Positions 38,667 to 49,700 of a stretch of 64,000 nucleotides of DNA are shown here, in pieces. A program made the translations under genes and the position numbers. This stretch comes from Deltaproteobacteria bacterium (GTDB lineage: Bacteria > Myxococcota > Kuafuiibacteriia > Kuafuiibacteriales > Kuafuiibacteriaceae): contig JACKEN010000006.1 of assembly GCA_020632995.1 (NCBI GenBank), forward strand, positions 124,001 to 188,000, read 5' to 3'. Under the pieces are notes generated by a model. The model had not been told where the DNA came from. It did not search any database and saw only the letters and a program-made list of their open reading frames with translations. The first letter of the stretch is position 1. Each line of letters begins with the position of its first letter.

Positions 38667-39124
38667 CGCCTCGCCCCTCCCTGGGGTACGAAGTCCCAGT
38701 ACGCTATCTCGCGCAGCGCGGCGGGGACCCGCGCCATCTCGCTCGCACCGACCACCACCACCACCACGCTCTGCCCCTTCGTGCGCCCCTCGGGCTTCAG
38801 TGGCTCGAGCTCCACGTCGGCTCGCCGGTCCACCATCGCGTCCACCAGGCGCAGGACAGCCTGCGGCGGCTCCTCCGCCCGGACCACCGGCACCAGGACC
38901 GGGGCCCGCCAGGCGAAGCGCAGGGCGCGCACCGCGTCCTCGGGCCCGCGGGTGCGCAGGTCGACCACCGACCACGCGTCGTCCCGGAGGGCGTCGAGGT
39001 TCTTGGAGAGCATCACCGGATCCCGCTCCTCGACCCCGAGCCCGGAGACGGTGTGGAGGGGGCCCACGTCCTCGAGGAGGGTGGCCAGCCGATCGTGCAG
39101 CTCCTGGGGGTAGGTGAGGGTCAC
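38663..39124 (-). CDS. Small unknown protein of the AAA+/VWA operon
   Basis: A 153-residue protein starting at GTG 39124, overlapping the previous stop as GTGA and the next start as ATGA, so translation is coupled on both sides. It begins MTLTYPQELHDRLATLLEDVG and has alternating strands and helices, with a strongly hydrophobic strand SVVVVVVGASEM near residue 118. No motif is recognised. The fold might be a small Rossmann-like domain; this is a guess from the strand pattern. Confidence 0.65.
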   Translation of the reverse strand: MTLTYPQELHDRLATLLEDVGPLHTVSGLGVEERDPVMLSKNLDALRDDAWSVVDLRTRGPEDAVRALRFAWRAPVLVPVVRAEEPPQAVLRLVDAMVDRRADVELEPLKPEGRTKGQSVVVVVVGASEMARVPAALREIAYWDFVPQGGARR

Positions 39125-40659
39125 CGGTTCCCTCCGAGGTCGAGGTGGAAGGCCCGGCTGCCCTGGGGCGAGACCATCACCGAGACCGGCTTGCCGCCGA
39201 CATCCACCACCCGGGCGAGGCCCGCGCAGTAGGGCGAGCGGCCGAGCTGCTGCCAGCGGGGCTCGGCGTCAGAGAGGCGCAGGGCGTACAGCGCGTCCGA
39301 TGGGCGCCCCTGGGCGTCGAAGCCGCCGCCGTAGATCAGGCGATCACCGTCCACGAAGAGCTGGCCGAGCCCCACCCGCACCGGGAGATCCGGGAGGGCC
39401 GCCCACTGCCCGCCCTGCGCGGTGTCGTAGGCGTAGACCTTGCCCTCCCGCGCGTTGCCCGGCCCCACGAAGATACAGCCGTGGGCCTCGACGGTGGACG
39501 CGCCCGTGACCTCGCCCGGGGCGGCGGCCCGCTGGGCCCAGCGCCCGGGCTGCACCTGCGCGAGCATGCGGGTGAGGCCCTGGGGCCTCCGCAACTTCTC
39601 CTGCTCTTGACCCGCGCGCTGATAGAAGCCGGCCACCCCGCCCGCGAGCATGGGCTCGCGCGTGCCCGAGAGCACCGCGGGCCACGCCACCTCCGCGGGG
39701 AGGTCGGGTCGCCGCGACCAGCCCCGGGCGTCGGTGCCGCGGGTGAGGTCGTAGGTGAGGTGGGTGTCGAGGGGCTTGCCCGCCTCGTCCACCCCGCCGA
39801 TCACGTGCAAGGTGTCCTGCTCGAGGTACACCGAGGCGCCGCGGCAGGGGAGCTGGAAGTGCTCGGGCGCCTCGACCTGGGCCCAGCCGTCCCGCGTCTG
39901 CAACCAGACCTGCGCCTGCGCGCCCTCGGTCCGCCGGGAGGTCAAGGTGAGGAGCTGGCCGCGCCAGGCCCCCGCGAACACGAGGTCGTGGCCCACCGGG
40001 GGCCCGGCCGAGGCCGGTACCTGGCCCTGGGCGGCGAGGAGCGCGCGCACCGCGCGGCCCCCCGGGCCGAGGGGGGCGGGGACCTTGACGTCGCGCTCGA
40101 GCACCGGGTCGAAGACCACCTTCTCGGCCTTCGGCTTCGGCTGCACCTGGCGGATCAATGACGCGGTGACCTCGAACAGGGCCCACGCGTACGAGATGTC
40201 CCGGTCCGTCGCCTTGTCGTTCACCTTGAGGTGGGTGGTAGGCCCGTTCCCCCGGGTCAGGGTGATGCGGGGGACCTCCTTGAGGGGGCGCGCGTAGAGC
40301 TCGCCGAAGCCCTTGTCGAACCTCGCGTTCACCCGCTTGGCGGGGATCGGGAGGTACAGGCGCAGGCTCACCTCCTGGTAGCCGGACTGCTCGGCCTCCA
40401 CCGGGAACGCCATGTCCCCCACCTTCAACAGGTAGCGGTCGACACCCTTCTTACCCTCGGCCTCACCGAGCAGCTCGGGGCGCTCGCCCCGGTCGAGCCG
40501 CGCCTTGAGGGCGAGGGCGATGTCCTTGTGGGCCTGGGCCTTCTCCGCGTCACCCGCCAGCCCCGGTGTCCACCTGGTGGCCACCTCGTCCTGCGCGGTG
40601 CGCAGCACGTCGTGGTGCAGGGCCTCGAAGGCGCGCCCGTGTTGGAGCCGAGCCAGCAT
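39121..40659 (-). CDS. Kelch-like beta-propeller protein
   Basis: A 512-residue protein starting at ATG 40659. The N-terminal 190 residues are helical then beta-rich (GDMAFPVEAEQSGYQEVSLRLYLPIPAKR). The rest holds Kelch-like blades marked by double-glycine strands and Trp spacing: DTLHVIGGVDEAGKPLDTHL, REPMLAGGVAGFYQRAG, DRLIYGGGFDAQGRPSDALY, each followed by a W-containing strand (GWSRRPDLP, QWAALPDLP). No signal peptide, so the propeller is cytoplasmic and probably binds a partner of the machine. It contributes no catalytic motif. Confidence 0.72.
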   Translation of the reverse strand: MLARLQHGRAFEALHHDVLRTAQDEVATRWTPGLAGDAEKAQAHKDIALALKARLDRGERPELLGEAEGKKGVDRYLLKVGDMAFPVEAEQSGYQEVSLRLYLPIPAKRVNARFDKGFGELYARPLKEVPRITLTRGNGPTTHLKVNDKATDRDISYAWALFEVTASLIRQVQPKPKAEKVVFDPVLERDVKVPAPLGPGGRAVRALLAAQGQVPASAGPPVGHDLVFAGAWRGQLLTLTSRRTEGAQAQVWLQTRDGWAQVEAPEHFQLPCRGASVYLEQDTLHVIGGVDEAGKPLDTHLTYDLTRGTDARGWSRRPDLPAEVAWPAVLSGTREPMLAGGVAGFYQRAGQEQEKLRRPQGLTRMLAQVQPGRWAQRAAAPGEVTGASTVEAHGCIFVGPGNAREGKVYAYDTAQGGQWAALPDLPVRVGLGQLFVDGDRLIYGGGFDAQGRPSDALYALRLSDAEPRWQQLGRSPYCAGLARVVDVGGKPVSVMVSPQGSRAFHLDLGGNR

Positions 40660-40677
40660 GCGTACCTCTGTCCCGCC

Positions 40678-43335
40678 TCAGCGGGGCGCCTCCACGTTGA
40701 AGGTCAGCTTGCCGTCCTTCACCACCACCTGGACCTTGGCGTCCTCGGGCACGCCGCCCTCCAGCACCAGGTCGGCCAGCGGCTTCTGCACCAGGTTCTC
40801 GAGCGCCCGGTTGAGGGGCCGGCCGCCCATCGCGGGGTCGAACCCGGCCTGGGTGATGATCGCCTTCGCCTCGGCGCTCGCGGTCAGCTCGAGGCCCTGG
40901 GCGTTCGCGGCCCGCTTCGCGAGCTGACCGAGCTTGATGTCCAGGATCTTGCCGATGTCCGCCTTCGAGAGCGGGTTGAAGACGTCGACGCTGTCGAAGC
41001 GGTTCCTGACCTCGGGGGGCGCCCACCGGGCGAACGCCTCGTCGACCCCGGCCTGCACCGCCGCCGGGTCGGTGTACTTCCCGTCACCCGCGTAGCGCGA
41101 GAACGTGGGGGAGGCGAGGTTCGACGCGAGGATGATCTGCAGCCCGCTGCAGTCCACCTCGTTGCCCTCGTTGTCCCGCATGTTCTTGCCGTCCATGATC
41201 TGCATGAGCAGCTTCAGGATGTCGGGGTGCGCCTTCTCGGCCTCGTCGATGAAGAGCACCGCGTGGCCGTTGAACTTGCGGATCTCCTCCGCCAGGCGGC
41301 TTCCGCCGTCGTGGCCCACGTAGCCGGGCGGAGCGCCGATCAGCTTGGCGAGCTCGTGGCGCTCCATCATCTCGGTGCCGTTGAAGCGGATGATGTTGCC
41401 GTCGTAGGCCTCCTTCGCCAGGGTCTCGGCCAGCTCGGTCTTGCCAACCCCGGTGGGGCCGAGCCACAGGTGCACGCCCACCGGCTTGGTGGCGTCGCGC
41501 AGCTTGGCCTTCGCGAGCCGGATCTGGCCGAGGGCGGAGGTCTTCGCCCCCTTCTGGCCCACCACCCGATCGTCCACCGCCTGCTCCATCGCGCGGTGCC
41601 GCCGGGCGCCGTCCTGCTGGAGCTTCCGAAGATCGATGCCCTTCTCGTCCGAGACCGCAGCCGCCACCGCGAAGGCGTCGACCCGGGTGTGGTAGAGGCG
41701 CTCGGGCAGCTCCGCGAGCTCGCCCCGGGCCGCCTTGATGTCGGCGTGGAGCCCGTCGATCTTCGCCTGGTCCCGGGGCTCCGCGTCCTTGGCCAGCTTC
41801 AGCTGCTCGCCGAGGTCCTGCAGGTTCAGCAGGATCCCCTTCTCCTTCTCGCCGAGGGCCTTCATGTCCTTGAAGCGCCCGGTGAAGTCGTCGAGCCGCT
41901 TCTGCAGGTGCCCGCGCAGGCGCTTGCTGTCCGGGTCGTCACCCCGCGCCTGCTCGAGCGCGCCCTCGATCTGGCGGACGTCGTTCCGGAGCTGGATCAC
42001 CGCGGGGGGCTCCACCCCGATCTGCCCCTTCACGAGGGAGCACGCCGCGTCGAGCCACACCACCGCGCCGCGGGGGCGCTTCATGCCGCTGTACTTCGAC
42101 AGCTCCACCGCCATCTGGGCCGCGCTGCCGTCGATCTCGACCCCGTGGAAGTCGGCGTAGTTCTCGAGGTTGGCGAGCACCATCTGGACCGACTCGGTGG
42201 GGGCGGGCTCGCCCACGTCGAAAGCGCCGAGGCGATCCGCCAGCGCGGGGTCCGCCTCGCGGATGTCGCGCTTGTACTCGTCTGTGGTGGAGGCGCCGAT
42301 GATGCGGAGGCGCCCGCGGCCCAGCGCGGGCTTGAGCGCGTCGCGAATGGCGGGGTCGTTCACGAGCGAGTGGATCTCGTCGATGAACAGCACCACCTCG
42401 GCCGGCGGCTCGAGGTGCTTGGCCTGCTCGGCCTCCGCGATCAGCTTCTCGATCACCGCGGTGGGCCCGCCGTTGTTGGGGCAGTTGCACTCCCGCTTCA
42501 GGCCGTCGGCCGAGATCCGGAACAGGCGCGCGTTCTCGAACCCGGCCGGCGCCTCGCCGCTCACGATCTGGTTGGCGATGCCCTCGGCGATCGCGGTCTT
42601 GCCCACCCCGCGGTCGCCGGTGAGGACGATCGAGGACAGCTGCCGCATCCCCAGGCGGCGGAAGATCTGCTGGACCTCCTTGTTGCGCCCCACCGCCTTG
42701 TCGATCTTGCCCTCGGACGCGAGGAGCACGAGGTCCTCGCCGAGCGCGCCCAGGGTCGGCAGGTTGAGCTTCTTGAAGCGGCCCTGCTCGACCGCGGCCG
42801 CCCCGCCCAGGAGGGCGTCCCGGCCCTTGGCCTCCACCGCGCTCTTGGTGATGCGCCCGAACTCGGCCGGAGAGTCGCTCATCGCGGAGGTCAGGTGCGC
42901 GACGGTGGGGCCGGCGGCCCCCGCGTCGAGGCTGGTCCGGATCAGCACCTCCTTGGTGCGCTCCGACATGCCCTGGCCCGCCTTCTCGGCGTTCTCCGCC
43001 GCGAGGCCGAGGAGCTTGTCGCGCTGGTCGGCCGACAGGTCGATGTGGCCGTCGGCGCCGAGCTGCAGCACCAGGTGCTCCGGCTCGAGCAGGCCCGCGC
43101 CCGCGAACTGCTGCTTGGCCGCCATCATGAGGTTCCTCAGCTCCATCGAGCCGTGGATCCGCTTGAGGTGCTCCTTGCCGCCGTCCTCGGCCAGGCTCTT
43201 CTTCGCCGCCTCGAAGGCATCGGCCGCGCGGGGCGCCGCGGCCTCGACCACAGGGGCTCTCTGCTCCGCCGCCGGTGCCATGGGCTCCGGTTGCCGGACA
43301 GCTTGCGAACGCTTGAGGGTCACACCATCACTCAT
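40678..43335 (-). CDS. ClpB/ClpV-type AAA+ disaggregase
   Basis: An 885-residue double-ring unfoldase. ATPase 1 has Walker A LTGDRGVGKTAIAEG near residue 244, Walker B VVLFIDEIHSLV and the ClpB block RIIGASTTDEYKRDIREADPALADR. A shortened coiled-coil M domain lies around residues 480-560. ATPase 2 has LGPTGVGKTELAE near 630, APPGYVGHDGGSRLAEEI and LFIDEAEKAHPDIL. Both sites look active. The N-terminal 170 residues are a divergent Clp-N-like region. By family knowledge such enzymes thread proteins through a central pore to dissolve aggregates or recycle sheaths. No type VI secretion sheath genes are present, so its client must be something else, presumably part of this operon. Confidence 0.9.
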   Translation of the reverse strand: MSDGVTLKRSQAVRQPEPMAPAAEQRAPVVEAAAPRAADAFEAAKKSLAEDGGKEHLKRIHGSMELRNLMMAAKQQFAGAGLLEPEHLVLQLGADGHIDLSADQRDKLLGLAAENAEKAGQGMSERTKEVLIRTSLDAGAAGPTVAHLTSAMSDSPAEFGRITKSAVEAKGRDALLGGAAAVEQGRFKKLNLPTLGALGEDLVLLASEGKIDKAVGRNKEVQQIFRRLGMRQLSSIVLTGDRGVGKTAIAEGIANQIVSGEAPAGFENARLFRISADGLKRECNCPNNGGPTAVIEKLIAEAEQAKHLEPPAEVVLFIDEIHSLVNDPAIRDALKPALGRGRLRIIGASTTDEYKRDIREADPALADRLGAFDVGEPAPTESVQMVLANLENYADFHGVEIDGSAAQMAVELSKYSGMKRPRGAVVWLDAACSLVKGQIGVEPPAVIQLRNDVRQIEGALEQARGDDPDSKRLRGHLQKRLDDFTGRFKDMKALGEKEKGILLNLQDLGEQLKLAKDAEPRDQAKIDGLHADIKAARGELAELPERLYHTRVDAFAVAAAVSDEKGIDLRKLQQDGARRHRAMEQAVDDRVVGQKGAKTSALGQIRLAKAKLRDATKPVGVHLWLGPTGVGKTELAETLAKEAYDGNIIRFNGTEMMERHELAKLIGAPPGYVGHDGGSRLAEEIRKFNGHAVLFIDEAEKAHPDILKLLMQIMDGKNMRDNEGNEVDCSGLQIILASNLASPTFSRYAGDGKYTDPAAVQAGVDEAFARWAPPEVRNRFDSVDVFNPLSKADIGKILDIKLGQLAKRAANAQGLELTASAEAKAIITQAGFDPAMGGRPLNRALENLVQKPLADLVLEGGVPEDAKVQVVVKDGKLTFNVEAPR

Positions 43336-43345
43336 CTTCGAGTCC

Positions 43346-43795
43346 TCATCGAATTCCGAACACGCCGCCTGCGGCGGGCTTGATCGACTTGAGCAGCTTC
43401 TCGATCTGCTTCGGGGGCGTCGGGTCGTCCAACAACTGGGTCACGGTGGCGGAGATCTCGTCGCCGCCAGACTGGTACAGGAGGGTGATCTGCCGGAAGC
43501 GCTGCCCGGCCGCCTCGGTCACGAAGCGCACCGCTTTGCCCTTGATGCTCCCCACCATCATGGGCTTGGCCTCGACGTCCTCCAGCTTGCCGAAGGACTC
43601 CTTCATGAACGCCAGGTATTGGGTCAGGGTCTTCTCGAGGTCCTTGCCGCGGGCCGGGCGCCGCTTCACCACCAGGTTGATGGAGGGCTTGTTGCCCTCC
43701 TTCACGTCCTTCTTCGGGGCGAGGATGATCGTCGACAGATCGCTCCACTCGTCGGGGACGTCGATCTGGATGCCGTTGAAGATCCGCAACGTCAT
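43346..43795 (-). CDS. DcrB/DUF1795-like small protein
   Basis: A 149-residue protein starting at ATG 43795 (MTLRIFNGIQIDVPDEWSDLSTIILAPKK), 4 bp after the stop of the giant gene. The pattern of an N-terminal VPDEW strand, SINLVVKRR, KALEKTLTQYLAFMK-like helix and a curved sheet (GKAVRFVTEAAGQRFRQITLLYQSGGD) resembles DcrB/DUF1795 proteins. Members of that fold include phage-receptor-associated lipoproteins and Eag chaperones for type VI effectors. It lacks a signal peptide, favouring a cytoplasmic chaperone-like role. The family match is from pattern reading only. Confidence 0.72.
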   Translation of the reverse strand: MTLRIFNGIQIDVPDEWSDLSTIILAPKKDVKEGNKPSINLVVKRRPARGKDLEKTLTQYLAFMKESFGKLEDVEAKPMMVGSIKGKAVRFVTEAAGQRFRQITLLYQSGGDEISATVTQLLDDPTPPKQIEKLLKSIKPAAGGVFGIR

Positions 43796-43799
43796 CGCA

Positions 43800-46700
43800 T
43801 CACCCCGCAAGCCTTCCTGCCGCTTCCCACGCCGCGAGCTGGGCGGCGGGGAGGCGGTTCGAGAGCTGGGCCAGGCTGCTCACGTACAGCCCGTGCACCC
43901 CGAAGCGGCGCACCGCCTTCGCGTCGGGGCCCACCCCCACCGTCAGGCAGGCGTAGCCGTCCTGGGCCGCCTTCTCCATCACCCCGAGGGTGCCGGGCAT
44001 GCCCTGGCCATCCGAGAAGGAGACCACCTGACCCACCTCGGCCTCCATCATCTCGAGGAGCTTCACGCCCTCGGTGACCCCGCGCTCGTCGTCGGTGGCG
44101 TCGTGGCTGCCCTGGGCCTGGTTGAGCAGGTGGGCCTTCAGCTCGTCCGTCCACTCCTGCTCGAAGCCCGCGTGCAGCCGCACCCGGTCCGAGAAGCCGA
44201 CCACCGCGATCTTCACGTCGGGGTCGGCCGCCTTCAGGGCGTCGCCATAGGCCAACAGCGCCTCGAGGTGCCCGCGCATCTTCTCGGTGTCGCCCATGGA
44301 GCTGGACTCGTCCAGCGCCAACACCACGGTGGCCCGGGTGTCCTCCACCGGCCGCCGGCGCTTGAAGATCCGCATCACTGGGACGCCCTGGGCGAGGCCG
44401 GCCACGTACATCGGGAGCTGCTGCTCGTCGAAGAGCGGTCCGGAGAGCTGCTTGCGCTCCCAGTCCCGCCGCTGCGACTTCGGCATGCTCATGCTCACCG
44501 CCTCGGCGAGGGAGAGGACCACCCCCTCCTTGGCGTGGCGCTGGGCCAGGGACCGGACCTCGGCCAGACAGCGCTTGTACTCGGGCGTCTTGGACGCCTC
44601 GCGCTGGCTCCGCTCCAGCGCGAGCAGGGCCCGGTCGTACTTGGCCCGGTCCGCCAGGTTCTGCATCCCGCGAGCCGGGCCCCGCGCCATGAAGACCTCG
44701 GCCGGGTCGCCCCCGTCGGGCAGGGGCTCGGCGAGCAGGAGCGCCTGGTCCATCGGGCCCACCGGCTCGGCCGGCGCGATCGCCGCCTGGCTGGTGGCCA
44801 CCCCGATGCCCTCCGCCGCCGCCTCCACGTCACCGACGAAGCGGCCCGCGTTGTCGACCACCGTCTTGATGAAGAGGTCCTTCGCGCACCGCACCGCCTC
44901 GGAGAAGGAGCGCACGTGCTGGCCGTACTCGCCCGCCACGACGTTGACGTGTTGGGCGTCGCCGAAGCCCTGCACCGCCACGCCCACGCCCTGGCCGCGG
45001 CACTGATCGATGTACCGCCGCACGTCGTGCGCGTTGCCGAGCTGCGCGTCGGTGAGGACGTGGATCATCTTGTTGTTGGCCTTCTTGGTGAACTGCCCGA
45101 GGGCGACATCCATCGGCCCGATCAGATCCGTGGCGCCGTCCGCCTTGCCGGCCTGGCCGTAGACGTAGTTCGCCACCTCGGCGTCGAGGCGGGTCGCCAT
45201 CGGCTTGTGGGCGAAGATCTTCACCCGGCCCGCGATGGCCACCGGCTCCGAGTCGCCGGAGTCCCAGCCGCCGAACCCGATCACCGCGCAGTTGCGCTCG
45301 GCCCGCATGTGGGCGGCCATGATGATCGCGAGCGCCGCGCGCTCCTGGTCGATGATCCGGGAGTCGCCGTACCGGTCCTCGCACGACTTCGACTGGTCGA
45401 GGACGAGCACCGTCTCGAGCCCCGGGAACTGGCGCAGGGTGGCCGCCATCTCCTCCACCAGGGCGTCGTTCTCCTGGATGAAGGTCTCGTAGTCGGTGAG
45501 GAGCTTCTCGGCCGCGACCTCGGCCCGGGCCTCCTCGATCGCCTCGGACATCCGCCGCCGGATCTTGTCGAAGCCCTCGGTCGAGAGCTTGACCACGTTG
45601 AGGTCGTCGGAGCGCTCGGTGGCCGCCCCCTCGGGCAGGGCGCCGCGCTTGATGTCGCCGAGCGCCGCGTCCTCGGCCAGCTTCCCCTCGACCTTGCGGT
45701 GCGGCGCATCGCCCGCGCCCTCCGCCGGCCGGGTCGGGCCGTCCTCGGCCGCCGGGGCGTCCACGTGCAGGCCGCCCGCCGCGTACCGGACCAGCTCCGC
45801 GTCGCCGACCGCCGCCCCGCCGCGGCCACCCGCTGCGCCCGCGAGCCCGGCCGCCGCCGCCCCCGCCAACACCTCCGCCACCTTGCTCCGCGCTACCGCC
45901 ACCGGCTCGGGCTCCGCCGCGGGCTCCTTCGGCGCGAGGTCGAAGTGCTTCGCCTCGACCTCGGCGAGCCGGGCCGCGAGCTCGGCCGGCGCCACCTCGG
46001 TGAGCGCCTCGAGGGCCTCCTGGGCCCGCTCGGCCCACGCGAGGTCGGCCTTGCTCGCGCCGCCCTTCAGCGCCTGCATGACCCTGGTCTCGAAGCGCTC
46101 GAGGAGCGCGGCGTAGCGCCGCTCGGCGTCGGCCGGCTCGGTGCTCCGCCGGGCGTTCCGGGCCGCGGCCTGCAGGGTGCCCGAGAGGGCCCGCGCCTCC
46201 GCCGCCACCGCGTCGTCGCCCTTTGCGAGGGCGTCCACCGCGTCGAAGGTGGCGATGAGGTCGGCCGCGAAGAGGGGCGCGAGCGGCCCCTGCGAGCGCT
46301 CCTGCACGTCGACGATCGTGCCCTTCAAGGCGCGCACCACCTCGGGCAGCGCCGCCGCCTTGTCGAGCGGGTCATAACCCTCGAGGGCGACCCGCGCCTC
46401 CTCGAGCGCCACCCGGGCGGCCCGGCCCGACTGCAGGTACTCTTGCGTCGTGCCCGCGAGGCCGTCGCGCACCTGGGACAGGCCCGCCTCGAGGTAGGCG
46501 CGGCGCAGGTGGCCCAGGCGGCTCGAGAGCGCCCGGGCGGCCTTCTCCGCGTTGCCTCGGAGCGGCTTCACCAGCGCCTCCGCCACCTGGACCCCGAGGC
46601 CGACCAGCTCGAGCTGCTCGGCGATGGTGCGGGGCTCCGCGTCCACCAGCTGGCCCACCACGCCGGCCAGGGTCTCGAAGCGCTCCGCCACCTCGTCGGT

Positions 46701-49700
46701 GGTGGCCTTCTTGCCCACCAGCGCCTCGGCGAGGTCGACCAGGGCCTCGAACACGTCCTGGCTGGCCGGCTCCACGTTGGGGCCCACCGCGAGGGCGAGC
46801 TGCGCCGCCGCCGCGCGGTCCACGTCCTTGGCCAGCGCCTCCACCCGGGCGCGATCCTCGGGCGAGAGGCCGCGGCTCAGGGTGGCCAGGCGGGTCCGCA
46901 GGTGCGCGAGGAGCTGCACCTTGGACTCCGCGCCGATCCGGCCGGATCCCGCGCCCAGCACCTCGACCGCCTCGGTGAGGCGGGCGACGAGGCCCTGCAC
47001 GTCGACGTCGGCCCCGCCCGGCAGCCCGTCGGCCGCCTTCTGCAAGGCGACCTGCGCCTCGCCCACCGCCTCGAGCGCCGCGGCGGCCCAGTCCTGCACC
47101 ACCCGGCCGAGGCGCTGGCTGGAGTAGGCCGCGGCCACCCCGCGCGCGCCCTCGACCACCGCGTCCAGGCGCGCGGCCAGCTCGGCCGGCAGGGCCTGGA
47201 CCGACGCGAGGCCAGTGGCGATCTGCTTGGCCTCCTCGTGACAATGCATCGCCTGCGGCAGGAGGCCACGCGGCCCCTGCCCGGCGGCGAGGACCAGGGC
47301 CTCGAGGCGCTCGAAGAGGGCGCCGAGGCGGGCCTGCCAGTGGCCGGCCACCTCGTTCACCACCGCGCCCTCCATGGCCGCGAGATCCTCGAGGAGGGTC
47401 TTCTTGACCCGGCCGAGGGCGCCCGCGCCGGCCTCCACCTGGCCCTCCAGGGCGGCCACCGCGGCCGCCACCCGCTCGTGCGCGGGCCCGGCCTCGGCCT
47501 CGAGCTCGTCGGCCGCCCGCTGCACCGCGGCGGCCCGACCGAAGGCGATCTCCACCGTGCTCAGGCGGGTGCTCCGCGCCACCCCGGCGCGGTCAACCCA
47601 ACTTGCACTACGTTGCCGCGCCGCGTCCAGGCGGGCCTCGAGCCCCGCGGTGCGGGCGTCGGCGCGCCACGCGGCGGGGCCGGCGCCGTCGGCCTCGCCC
47701 TGGGCCCAGGCGGGCAGGGCGTCGAGCTCGTTGACCGAGTCCTCCACCCCGATCGCGTCCAGCATCTCGCGGAAGGCGTCCCGGTCGACCCCGACCGCGC
47801 GCGCGTCGTCGCCGAGCACCGCCTCGTAGGCCTCGATCAGGCCCTTCACGTCGGCGCTGACCGCGGCCAGGAGGGCAGGGCCGCCCTTCACCGCGTCGAG
47901 GCGCTCCTCGGCCCGCCGGAGCGCCTTCAGGGAGGCGCGGTGGTCCGAGACCAGCGACTCGGTCCGGACCTCTTCGGCCGCCCGCATCACCTCGTCGACC
48001 GCCTCCACCAGCGCCCCCGCCACCCCGCCGCGCTTGGCGGTGAAGGAGAGCAGGTCGGCGCTCTCGCAGAACGCGTGGGTCCGGGCCAACAGGACCTGGG
48101 CCCGGTCGCTCGAGGCCATCTTGGTGAGCAGGCGCCCCAGGTAGCGCTGGAGCTCGGGGTCGGCCTCGCCCTCCGCCATCGTGGAGAGCTTGGCGTACTT
48201 CGTGGCGAGCTCACCGAGGGAGTCGGCGCTCATCAGCGCCTCGCTGAGGCTCACGCTCGCCTCGCGGTGCTTGTCGACCTGGCGGAAGTCCGGCAAGGCA
48301 GCCTGCCGGGCCTCGATGTGGGCCTGGAGCTTGGCGAGCGCCTCGAGGGCCTTGACCTTGGCCGGCCCGAGCTCGAGCTTCTGGGGCGCCCGCTCTTCGC
48401 CCCCGCCGAACAGCCCGAAGGTGGCGAAGCGCACGAACTGCCGGCCCGCCGCCTGGAAGAAGTCGCCCACAGCCTGGGCCCAGTTGCGGGCCTGGTGGGA
48501 GGCGGCCAGCAACTCCGCCCGCGCGTGCTCCACCTCGGCGAAGAGCGCGGGATCCGTCTCGGCGAGATCGGCGAGCTGCGACGCGCCCTCCAGGGACTGG
48601 GTGAGCTCCTGGACGGTGCGGTGGACCCGGGCCGCCACCTGCTGGGCCCGCTGCTTCACCCGGTCCTTGTACTCGGACGCCACCCGGGCCTCGTCCTGGG
48701 CCTGGAGCTCCCCGACGATCCGCGCCTCGACCGCCTTGGCCTGTTGTTGGGCGAAGGCGGCCAGCTCGGCCTCGCCCCGCGCGAGGCGGACCTCGGCCGG
48801 GGTGGGGGGCGGCGCCTTGGGCTCCGCGCTCAGGCCCACGTCGGCGCTCGTGAGATCGTACTGATCGAAGAAGGCGCCCGGCGCCGGCAACCTGGCCTGC
48901 TCGGCGAGGGCGCTCACCTCGCGCAGCAGGACCTGCCGACGCTCCTCGACCGCGCGGCGCACCTCGGGCGCGGCCCGGCGGCGGGCCTCGGCGGTGAGCT
49001 CGGCGGGGCTTCGGGCCGCCGGCCGCTCGACCCGGTCCTGCTCGAAGTCGAGCCCGAAGAACTCGGCGCGGGGATCGAGGATCTCCGCCGCCCGGACCAG
49101 GCGCTGGTGCACCCGGGACGCGTCCTCGAGGGCGCGGATGGTGCTGACCTCGTCCTTCAGGTCCCCGACCAGCTCCTCCGCGCTCTCGCCCGCCGCCTTG
49201 AGGCCGCGCCGCAGATCGGCGGCCTGCTCGGCGATGCGGATCCCCTCCAGGGCCTGGCTGGCCTCGTGGAAGGCCTCGCTCAGGTGCGCGACCTCCTCGA
49301 GGGCCTCGCCGCGGGCGCGGTGGGCCTCCAGGAGGCGGTGGAGGTCGGCCGCCAGCTCCGCCAGCTCGGGCAGGGCGTGGTTCCGGAAGACGGTGCGGGT
49401 GCAGACGAGGTCCCACGTGGTGATCAGCTTGGTGTAGGCCTGATCCAGCTCCGCGTCCGCCTCGCCCGGGCGCCGCTCGTAGGCCAGCTTGGCCGCGGCC
49501 ACCGCCTCCCGGGCCTGGGTCAGCTTCCCACCGGCCTCCGCCGCGTCGAAGCGCTCCTGGACCCGGTCGAGTTCCTGCAAGAGGCCCTGCGCGACCGCGC
49601 CGCCGTGCGCGGCGAGGCCGGCGAACGCCGCCCGGTACTCGCCGACGATGGCGAGGCGGTGCTCGAAGTCCCACACCCGCGCGCCCCGGACGAAGCCGAG

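Noticed and set aside
32038..43335. A type VI secretion cluster, suggested by a ClpV-sized ATPase and DUF1795-like protein
   Set aside because: No TssB/C, Hcp, VgrG, TssJKLM or baseplate genes are present anywhere in the window.
35766..43383. Long plus-strand open frames opposite the Clp-like genes (about 1115 and 1050 codons)
   Set aside because: No domain motifs and shadow-like composition; the minus-strand frames have Clp and Kelch motifs and tight operon spacing.
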